Below, one piece after another: positions 6,775 through 11,989 of a DNA stretch of 11,989 nucleotides (its first letter is position 1; every line of letters starts with the position of its first letter). The notes under the pieces were generated by a model. That model made no database searches, was not told the DNA's origin, and worked only from the letters and a program-made list of their open reading frames with translations. The stretch comes from Actinomycetota bacterium (GTDB taxonomy: Bacteria > Actinomycetota > Actinomycetes > Streptosporangiales > Streptosporangiaceae), in the NCBI GenBank assembly GCA_003168295.1, contig PMST01000338.1:5370-17358 (forward strand). Direction: 5' to 3'. A program made the position numbers and the translations under genes.

Positions 6775-7581
6775 GTGCCGGGGACGGGTGGGCGGCGCTC
6801 CGCGGCCGGCCGGGGAGTGCGGCTGCGCGATGTGGAGTTCGGCTATGGCAGGCACGCCGAGCCGGTCATCCGGGGCCTCAGTATCGACATCGCGCCCGGC
6901 GACCACCTCGCGATCGTCGGCCCCAGCGGCATCGGCAAGTCCAGCCTGGCCGGGCTGCTGGCGGGAATGCTGCGGCCCACGGCCGGCGTGGTCCTGCTCG
7001 ACGGGAGGCCGACGACACGGCACCCGCAAGCGTCGCTGCCGGGCCTGCGGGTGCTCATCCCGCAGGAGGCGTACGTCTTCGGCGGGACGCTCGCCGAGAA
7101 CATCGGATACCTGCGCGCGCAAGACGGCCCGCCGTCCGGAGCGGAACTCGACGCCGCGGCTGAGGCCGTGGGCCTGAGTCCGCTCGTGTCCCGGCTGGGC
7201 GGATACGACGCGGCCGTCAACCCGGCCGCCCTTTCCGCGGGCGAACGGCAGCTCATCGCGCTCACCCGGGCCTACCTGTCGCCCGCGCCGATTGTCATCC
7301 TCGACGAGGCCACGTGCCATCTCGACCCCGCCGCGGAGGAACGGGCCGAGGCCGCGTTCGCGGGCCGGCCGGGCACGCTGATCGTCATCGCGCACCGGAT
7401 CACCTCGGCGCTGCGCGCGCGGCGCGTCCTGGTCCTGGACGGCAACCGCGCCCAGGCCGGTGATCATGCCTGTTTGCTCGCCAGCTCGGCGATGTACTCC
7501 GATCTCGTCGGATACTGGAGCGTCACGCCGGGCTCAGCGGCCGTACCGGCGGGGCGGGAGCGCGTCGCGGCCGGAGACTGA
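6775..7581 (+). CDS. Orphan ABC exporter-type ATP-binding domain
   Basis: The 268-residue protein is an intact nucleotide-binding domain of the kind fused to membrane domains in ABC exporters. Visible are an aromatic A-loop (FGYG, Tyr24), Walker A GPSGIGKSS (49-57), Q-loop IPQEAYVF (Gln97), a signature LSAGERQ (153-159, variant of LSGGQ), Walker B IVILDE (173-178), D-loop ATCHLD and H-loop IVIAHR (His207). No membrane segment exists in it, and neither neighbour is a permease: the gene upstream is a regulator on the other strand, the next downstream is YCII. An in-frame stop lies directly before the GTG at 6775 (TGA 6769-6771), so it is not a continuous fusion. GGAAGGA at 6757-6763 could serve as ribosome site; GTG at 6817 is an alternative start. 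It may pair with a distant permease or be the surviving 3' part of an exporter gene. The sequence style resembles exporter NBDs of actinomycete peptide transporters, an impression only. Confidence 0.8.
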   Translation: MPGTGGRRSAAGRGVRLRDVEFGYGRHAEPVIRGLSIDIAPGDHLAIVGPSGIGKSSLAGLLAGMLRPTAGVVLLDGRPTTRHPQASLPGLRVLIPQEAYVFGGTLAENIGYLRAQDGPPSGAELDAAAEAVGLSPLVSRLGGYDAAVNPAALSAGERQLIALTRAYLSPAPIVILDEATCHLDPAAEERAEAAFAGRPGTLIVIAHRITSALRARRVLVLDGNRAQAGDHACLLASSAMYSDLVGYWSVTPGSAAVPAGRERVAAGD

Positions 7582-7611
7582 CGGGTAAAGTTCGGTGCCT
7601 GATCCGTGCCG

Positions 7612-7638
7612 TGTCGAGAACAAGCCGACCGCTCCGAC
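7612..7638 (+). promoter_or_regulatory. Probable ECF42-type promoter of the YCII-sigma operon
   Basis: TGTCGA (7612-7617) followed 17 bases later by CGAC (7635-7638) resembles the -35/-10 pair that I recall for ECF42 sigma factors upstream of their partner DGPF genes (TGTCGA, then a CGA/TC-type -10). It lies 53 bases before the YCII start, and the sigma gene is next in the operon, so positive autoregulation is expected. A search by eye found TGTCGA elsewhere only inside coding regions. Confidence 0.65.
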
Positions 7639-7650
7639 TTCGTGGTGAGA

Positions 7651-7669
7651 GCGTGCCGACAGGGCACGC
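7651..7669 (+). promoter_or_regulatory. Hairpin at the 5' end of the YCII-sigma transcript
   Basis: GCGTGCC (7651-7657) and GGCACGC (7663-7669) pair perfectly around GACAG. The hairpin begins 12 bases after the putative -10 element (so about at or just after the transcription start) and ends 7 bases before the GGAGGG ribosome site (7677-7682). It could protect the mRNA 5' end, restrain translation, or be a dyad operator. Confidence 0.45.
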
Positions 7670-7690
7670 GAGAGGTGGAGGGTGGACCCG

Positions 7691-8053
7691 ATGAAGTACT
7701 TGATGCTGATTTACGGCAACCAGGAGAAGTGGGCCTCGATCCCGGCCGAGGAGTGGCCGGAGGCCATCGCCAAGCAGGACGCGTTCAATAAGAAATACCA
7801 GGCCACCGGCGAGCTAATCAACGCCTACGGGCTGGCGGACGCGGCCCAGGCCCGGCTGGTGCGCAGGGAGAACGGCCTGCCGGCGGTGACCGACGGGCCT
7901 TACCTGGAGACCAAGGAGTACATCGCGAGCTTCTACCTGCTCGACTGCGAGAGCGAGGAGCGGGCGCTGCAGATCGCGGCGGACATGCCGTGGGCCGACC
8001 AGGAGCCGGTCGAGTTCTGGCCGATCATGCACGAGGCCAAGCTGGATCTGTGA
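7691..8053 (+). CDS. YCII/DGPF-domain protein, ECF42 partner
   Basis: Small cytoplasmic protein of 120 residues of the YCII-related (DGPF) family, a ferredoxin-like fold whose biochemical role is not established. The hallmark is TDGPYLETKEYIASFYLLD (67-85), with Tyr in place of Phe in DGPF; the N-terminus MKYLMLIYG and the C-terminal VEFWPIMHE are also typical. ATG at 7691 is chosen over the in-frame GTG at 7682 because GGAGGG (7677-7682) sits 8 bases before it. The stop overlaps the GTG start of the ECF sigma factor (GTGA), so the two are translationally coupled. In many actinomycetes such genes are the direct and often only neighbours of ECF42 sigma factors; the promoter upstream fits that pattern. 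Confidence 0.9.
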   Translation: MKYLMLIYGNQEKWASIPAEEWPEAIAKQDAFNKKYQATGELINAYGLADAAQARLVRRENGLPAVTDGPYLETKEYIASFYLLDCESEERALQIAADMPWADQEPVEFWPIMHEAKLDL

Positions 8054-9288
8054 CGGCCGTTCGCGTCGAGGACCTGCTGCGCGAACTCGCGCCGCAGGTC
8101 CTCGCGGCGCTGGTCCGCAGGTACGGGCAGTTCCACCTGTGCGAGGACGCGAGCCAGGAGGCGCTGATCGCCGCCGCGCGGCAATGGCCCGCCGGCGAGC
8201 TCCCGGAGAACCCGCGCGGCTGGCTGATCACGGTCGCCTCGCGCCGGCTGATGGACCAGGTCCGCAGCGAGCAGTCACGGCGGGACCGGGAAAAGCAGAT
8301 CGCGGTGGCCACCCCGGCGTCCGAACTTCTGGCTCCCCCGGCCGACGCCGGACCGGCGGACGGCGACGACTCGCTGGCGTTGCTGTTCGGCTGCTGCCAA
8401 CCGGAGCTGTCCTCACCCAGCCAGGTCGCGCTGACCCTGCGCGCGATCGGGGGGCTCTCCACCGCGCAGATCGCCGCGGCCTTCGGCGTGCCCGAGGCGA
8501 CGATGGCCCAGCGCATCAGCCGCGCCAAGCAGACGATCAAGGCGACCGGGCTTGACTTCGCCATGCCGACCGGGGTGGAGCGGGCCGACCGGCTCCGGGC
8601 CGTGCTGCACGTGCTCTACCTCGTCTTCAACGAGGGCTACACGGCCACCGACGGGGACGAGCTGACCGTGCCGGCGCTGTCGCAAGAGGCGATCAGGCTC
8701 ACCCGCTGGCTGCACCGGCTGCTCCCGGACGACGCCGAGGTGACCGGCCTGCTGGCCCTCATGCTGCTGACCGATGCGCGCCGGCCGGCCCGTACGCGCT
8801 CCGATGGGTCGCTGGTGCCGCTGGCCGAACAGGACAGGCAGAAATGGGACCAGACGCAGATCGCGGAGGGAACCGCGCTCGTCGCCGCGGCGCTGCCCGC
8901 CGGGGAGGTCGGCCCCTACCAGCTGCAGGCCGCCATCGCCGCCGTGCATGACGAGGCCACGACCATGGCCGGCACCGACTGGCCGCAGATCCTGGGCCTG
9001 TACAACCTGCTGGAGCTGGTCGCGCCGAACCCGTTCACCACGCTCAACCGCGTGGTGGCCCTGGCGATGGTGCACGGACCCGCGGCCGGGCTGGACGTCC
9101 TGGCGGCGCTGGCCGCGGACAAGCGGATGGCGCGGCATCACCGCCTGCTCGCGACTCGCGCGCATCTGCGGGAACTGGCCGGGGATCCCGATGCGGCGGG
9201 CGCCGACTACCTGCAGGCGGCGCGGCGCGCGACCAGCGTGCCCGAACGCCGCTACCTGGCTCTTCAGGCGACCCGGCTGGGGCGGTAA
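8050..9288 (+). CDS. ECF42-type RNA polymerase sigma factor with C-terminal TPR-like extension
   Basis: Alternative sigma factor of 412 residues. Sigma-2 region about 10-75 (CEDASQEALIAA, then NPRGWLITVASRRLMDQ with the -10 recognition helix), a linker with DSLALLFGCCQPELS (107-121), sigma-4 about 118-168 (GLSTAQIAAAFGVPEATMAQR, a helix-turn-helix). A long C-terminal helical extension follows (175-412) with the conserved YLVFNEGY (190-197) and TLNRVVALAMVHGPAAGL (331-348), as in ECF42 proteins, in which a TPR-like domain replaces an anti-sigma factor and is required for activity. Start: GTG at 8050 overlapping the YCII stop (GTGA); an upstream in-frame GTG at 7990 lies inside YCII and is not preferred. 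It probably drives its own operon through the TGTCGA promoter at 7612. The inducing signal is unknown. Confidence 0.93.
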   Translation: MTAVRVEDLLRELAPQVLAALVRRYGQFHLCEDASQEALIAAARQWPAGELPENPRGWLITVASRRLMDQVRSEQSRRDREKQIAVATPASELLAPPADAGPADGDDSLALLFGCCQPELSSPSQVALTLRAIGGLSTAQIAAAFGVPEATMAQRISRAKQTIKATGLDFAMPTGVERADRLRAVLHVLYLVFNEGYTATDGDELTVPALSQEAIRLTRWLHRLLPDDAEVTGLLALMLLTDARRPARTRSDGSLVPLAEQDRQKWDQTQIAEGTALVAAALPAGEVGPYQLQAAIAAVHDEATTMAGTDWPQILGLYNLLELVAPNPFTTLNRVVALAMVHGPAAGLDVLAALAADKRMARHHRLLATRAHLRELAGDPDAAGADYLQAARRATSVPERRYLALQATRLGR

Positions 9289-9298
9289 TGTGCTGGTC

Positions 9299-10321
9299 AT
9301 GCTATTTCCCACATCTTTGGTTGGAAGCTACCCGCAGCCAGACTGGCTGATCGACCGGGGGCGCCTGCGGGACCGATTCCCGCCGCGGGTGCGGGCCAGG
9401 GAGCTGTGGCGGATAGACCCCGCCTACCTGGACCAGGCCCAGCGGGACGCGACGCTGCTGGCCATCCGGGCCCAGGAGGAGGCCGGCCTGGACATCCTCA
9501 CCGACGGCGAGATCTGCCGGGAGAGCTACTCCAACCGGTTCGCGACCGCGCTGGACGGCGTCGACATCGACAATCCAGGCAGCGCGCTTGACCGCAGCGG
9601 TCACCCGAACCCGGTGCCGCGGGTCACCGGGCCGATCCGGCGGCGGCACCCGGTCGAGGTGGAGGACCTGCAGTTCTTGCGGGCGAGCACCGGCCGGACC
9701 GTGAAGATCACCGTGCCGGGGCCGTTCACCATGTCCCAGCAGGCGCAGGACGATTACTACGGCAGCCCCGAGAAGCTCGCCCTGGGGTACGCCGAGGCGG
9801 TGAACGAGGAGATCAAGGACCTGTTCGCGGCGGGCGCGGACATCGTCCAGCTGGACGAGCCCTACCTGCAGGCCCGCCCCGAGCCGGCCCACCAGTACGG
9901 CGTCAAGGTCATCAACCGGGCGCTGGAGGGCGTGACCGGCACTACCGCGGTCCACCTGTGCTTCGGGTACGCCGCGATCATCCATGACCGCCCGCCGGGG
10001 TACTCCTTCCTGCCCGAGCTGTCCGAGTGCAGCTGCGACCAGATCTCGATCGAGACCGCCCAGTCCGGTCTGGACTGCTCGGTGCTGTCGGCGCTGGACG
10101 GCAAGACGATCATCCTGGGCGTCCTTGACCTGAACGACACGATCGTGGAGAGCCCGGAAACCGTGGTCGCGCGAGTCCGGCGGGCGCTCCCCTATGTACC
10201 TGCCGAGCGGCTGGTGCTCGCCCCGGACTGCGGGATGAAGTACCTGCCCCGCGACGCGGCCTTCGGCAAGCTGACCGCGATGACCGCGGCGGCGGCCGGG
10301 TTGCGCGCCGAGATGACCTAA
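9299..10321 (+). CDS. MetE-like cobalamin-independent methionine synthase C-terminal-type methyltransferase
   Basis: Zinc-dependent thiol (homocysteine-type) methyltransferase, 340 residues, equal to the catalytic barrel of MetE without its N-terminal half, as in archaeal-type core enzymes. The zinc site is complete: His219 and Cys221 (VHLCFGYA), Glu252 (QISIETAQSG) and Cys311 (APDCGMKYLPRDAA). LDEPYL (185-190) matches the substrate-binding DEP motif, and SLVGSYPQPDW (6-16) the N-terminal active-site loop. The methyl donor is uncertain: core enzymes lacking the N-terminal domain often do not use folate triglutamate directly. A thiol substrate other than homocysteine (as in epoxyalkane:CoM transferases, which share the zinc fold) is possible. 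ATG at 9299 matches the family N-terminus; GTG at 9290 is closer to the weak GGGGCGG ribosome site. It starts 10 bases after the sigma gene and is probably co-transcribed. Confidence 0.85.
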   Translation: MLFPTSLVGSYPQPDWLIDRGRLRDRFPPRVRARELWRIDPAYLDQAQRDATLLAIRAQEEAGLDILTDGEICRESYSNRFATALDGVDIDNPGSALDRSGHPNPVPRVTGPIRRRHPVEVEDLQFLRASTGRTVKITVPGPFTMSQQAQDDYYGSPEKLALGYAEAVNEEIKDLFAAGADIVQLDEPYLQARPEPAHQYGVKVINRALEGVTGTTAVHLCFGYAAIIHDRPPGYSFLPELSECSCDQISIETAQSGLDCSVLSALDGKTIILGVLDLNDTIVESPETVVARVRRALPYVPAERLVLAPDCGMKYLPRDAAFGKLTAMTAAAAGLRAEMT

Positions 10322-10397
10322 GACCGTACGACTGTCCGCTAGACGGCGCGGCCGGGAAGAATGCGTCTACCATGACTGTGTGTCAAGGGAGGCTGCC

Positions 10398-11228
10398 ATG
10401 GCCGGACGCGGTGTCGGTCCTGACTTCGTCGAAGCGCTAGCGCGGGGCCTGAGCGTGCTGTCGTGCTTCGACGCGCGTCATCCGCGGATGACCCTGACCG
10501 AGATCGCCGCCGCCGCCGGCCTGGCCCGCCCGACGGCCCGGCGGCTGCTGCTCACGCTGGCCGAACTGGGCTACGTCCGGGCCGAGGGCGGTTCGTTCGC
10601 CCTGACTCCCCGGGTCCTCGGGCTGGGGATGGCCTACATCAACGCGCTCGGCCTGTGGGACATCGCCCGCCCGCACATGGAGAACCTGGTCGCCTCGACC
10701 AAGGAGTCCTCATCGATGTCCCAGCTTGACGGCTCGGACATCGTCTACGTCGCGCGGGTCGCGGTGCCTAAGATCATCACCTTGCGGGTGAGCATCGGGA
10801 CCAAGTTCCCGGCGGTCCGCACCTCGCAGGGCAAGGTGCTGCTGGCCGCGCTGGACGAGACGGCGCTGCGGCAGTTGCTGGCGCTGCCGAGCGACGCGGG
10901 CCTGCCGCCCTACGCCCATGACCGCTCGGTGGCCGACGTCCGCGACGAGCTGCGTACGGTCCGGGCCCGCGGCTGGGCCCTGGCCGACGAGGAGCTGGCA
11001 CCAGGGATCCGTTCGGTGGCCGCGCCGGTACGAGACGGCGACGGCTCCGTGCGGGCCGCCCTCAACGTCACCGTGCACGCGGCGGAGACCACGGTGCAGA
11101 CCCTGGTCACCGAGCATCTGCCGAAGCTGCTGCGGACGGCGGGCGACATTTCCGCGGAGTGGGCCCTGTGGCAGGACATGCCGCACTCAGAACTCCCGAT
11201 GGAGCGATTCGCGGCCGGTGACGGCTAG
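10398..11228 (+). CDS. IclR-family transcription regulator, PcaR/PobR-like
   Basis: DNA-binding regulator of 276 residues. An N-terminal winged helix-turn-helix at about 13-70 (MTLTEIAAAAGLARPTARRL at 31-50, then LAELGYV) is followed by an IclR effector domain at about 75-255 with SSSMSQLDGSDIVYVAR (104-120), IGTKFPAVRTSQGKVLLA (133-150) and APGIRSVAAPV (201-211). The wording of these blocks is closest to the PcaR/PcaU/PobR branch that senses aromatic-acid intermediates such as beta-ketoadipate; no such catabolic genes are in the window, so the ligand is open. ATG 10398 is chosen because AAGGGAGG (10385-10392) lies 5 bases before it; an in-frame GTG at 10380 has no such site. It follows the MetE-like gene by 76 bases on the same strand and converges on the amidohydrolase with 21 bases between stops. 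Confidence 0.9.
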   Translation: MAGRGVGPDFVEALARGLSVLSCFDARHPRMTLTEIAAAAGLARPTARRLLLTLAELGYVRAEGGSFALTPRVLGLGMAYINALGLWDIARPHMENLVASTKESSSMSQLDGSDIVYVARVAVPKIITLRVSIGTKFPAVRTSQGKVLLAALDETALRQLLALPSDAGLPPYAHDRSVADVRDELRTVRARGWALADEELAPGIRSVAAPVRDGDGSVRAALNVTVHAAETTVQTLVTEHLPKLLRTAGDISAEWALWQDMPHSELPMERFAAGDG

Positions 11229-11266
11229 TCCTGTCGGCTAGTCCCCTTGCTAGTCCTGGCTAGGCC
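11223..11266. repeat. Cluster of four CTAG repeats over two convergent stop codons
   Basis: GGCTAGTCC at 11223-11231 and 11236-11244, TGCTAGTCC at 11248-11256 and GGCTAGGCC at 11258-11266. The first contains the TAG stop of the IclR gene (11226-11228); the third contains the TAG stop of the minus-strand amidohydrolase (11250-11252). Periods are 13, 12 and 10 bases. CTAG is rare in many bacterial genomes, so four copies in 44 bases stand out. No terminator hairpin is visible between the two genes. Confidence 0.5.
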
Positions 11267-11989
11267 GGTCCGGGTCGTCGTCGCCGAACATGCTGCCGCG
11301 CGCGCCGTGGGTGGACTCTGACTTGTACTGGGTGTACTGGTACGGGTTGTCGAGCACCTCGGTTCCTGGCAGTTCCGGGTGCATGCCGCCGACCCAGGCC
11401 TGCTCCCCGATCGAGGACCGGACGTGGTCCACGGTGGCCTCGACCGTGCGCCGGATGGCGGGCAGGTCGGCACCGACCAGGCGGTGGGCGTGCTTGACCA
11501 CCCGGCCGTCGACGAGCACGGTGTGGACATCGCCGCGCTGGGCCTGGAAGGCGACGTGACCGTAGGGGTTCACCAGCGGGAACGAGACCGGCGAGTCGTC
11601 GTTCTTGATCAGGATCACGTCGGCCTTGGCGCCGGGCTGCAGCCGGCCCAGGTCGTCGCGGCCGAGCGCGTGAGCGCCGCCCCGGGTGGCCCAGTCGACG
11701 ACGTGCTCGGCGCGCAGGTGGGAGTTGGTGACGGTCTCGCCCTTGACGTGCGCCTCCAGGTGCTCGCGCGACCGGTCGGCGCCGAGCGTGGTGCGCATGG
11801 CGGAGAACAGGTCACCGCTCCACCACACGCTGGTGTCCATCGACAGCGAGACCGGGATGTCGTGACGGCGCACCTGCCAGGTCGGCGGATAGCCCTGCCC
11901 GGCGCTTTGCTCGGACTCGGTCGACACCGAGATGGAGCCGCCGGAAGCCGCGATGCGCTGATAGGAGTCGGTGCTCAGGGTGGCCGCGT
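11250..11989 (-). CDS. Metal-dependent amidohydrolase, C-terminal part (5' end outside window)
   Basis: C-terminal 245 residues of an amidohydrolase-superfamily enzyme of the deaminase/chlorohydrolase (ATZ/TRZ-like) type, which hydrolyses C-N or C-halogen bonds in small, often heterocyclic molecules. The frame is open to the window end, with no start needed inside. Visible: TDSYQRIAASGGSISVSTES, the last barrel strand with the metal-binding Asp in SLSMDTSVWWSGD, and the C-terminal beta-sandwich with LGRLQPGAKADVILI and VHTVLVDGRVV. The HxH, Glu and two single His ligands of the N-terminal part lie off the window, so activity cannot be judged. After the domain comes an unusual polar acidic tail ending GDDDPDRPSQD. 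A GTG at 11927 is internal, not the true start. Convergent with the IclR gene; functional linkage to it is unproven. Confidence 0.85.
   Translation of the reverse strand, partial: AATLSTDSYQRIAASGGSISVSTESEQSAGQGYPPTWQVRRHDIPVSLSMDTSVWWSGDLFSAMRTTLGADRSREHLEAHVKGETVTNSHLRAEHVVDWATRGGAHALGRDDLGRLQPGAKADVILIKNDDSPVSFPLVNPYGHVAFQAQRGDVHTVLVDGRVVKHAHRLVGADLPAIRRTVEATVDHVRSSIGEQAWVGGMHPELPGTEVLDNPYQYTQYKSESTHGARGSMFGDDDPDRPSQD

Noticed and set aside
5337..7163. Long plus-strand open frame opposite the AcoR-type regulator
   Set aside because: It is the reverse-frame shadow of the regulator in GC-rich DNA, continues out of frame into the NBD gene, and its protein has no recognisable domain.
8774..9298. 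N-terminal extension of the MetE-like frame into the sigma gene
   Set aside because: The extension overlaps the sigma factor in another frame and is Arg/Pro-rich nonsense; the family N-terminus starts at 9299 or 9290.
1..11989. tRNA, rRNA, CRISPR arrays, complete insertion sequences
   Set aside because: No T-loop-like motif, regular spacer array, transposase or integrase was found in either strand.

Overview
The window is a GC-rich (roughly 70 %) stretch with tightly packed genes, GTG starts and ATGA/GTGA stop-start overlaps. Together with the ergothioneine genes and an ECF42-type sigma factor, this points to an actinomycete (Actinomycetota). I cannot fix the genus. The missing egtE next to egtD argues against the usual mycobacterial egtABCDE layout.

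Layout: (1) 1-2944, an ergothioneine operon egtB (5' end cut by the window edge), egtC and egtD, translationally overlapped; egtA presumably lies upstream, outside the window. (2) 3121-4167, a zinc-dependent alcohol dehydrogenase with a perfect hairpin in its leader. (3) 4168-4748, a 581-base gene-free stretch between convergent genes. It drops to about 53 % GC in its middle and is packed with repeats, including a 53-base near-perfect palindrome. (4) 4749-6623 (minus), a GAF/AAA+/Fis-HTH regulator of the AcoR type whose ATPase motifs are badly degraded and which lacks GAFTGA. (5) 6775-7581, an orphan exporter-type ABC ATP-binding domain without a membrane domain nearby. (6) 7612-10321, a YCII/DGPF protein, an ECF42-type sigma factor with a C-terminal helical (TPR-like) extension, and a short MetE-like methyltransferase, led by a site (TGTCGA-17-CGAC) that resembles the promoter motif I recall for ECF42 sigma factors. 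(7) 10398-11228, a PcaR/PobR-like IclR regulator. (8) 11250-11989 (minus), the C-terminal part of a metal-dependent amidohydrolase, cut by the window edge.

How they fit: EgtB, EgtC and EgtD carry out three successive parts of ergothioneine synthesis (histidine trimethylation by EgtD, oxidative C-S bond formation by EgtB, glutamate removal by EgtC). The YCII-sigma pair looks like a self-activating ECF42 module, and the MetE-like enzyme 10 bases behind the sigma gene is probably co-transcribed and so may be an output of that module. The AcoR-type regulator may control the neighbouring dehydrogenase, a common pairing, but this is inference. The most unusual material is the repeat-rich gap at 4168-4748, the degenerate activator, and the sigma-linked methyltransferase.
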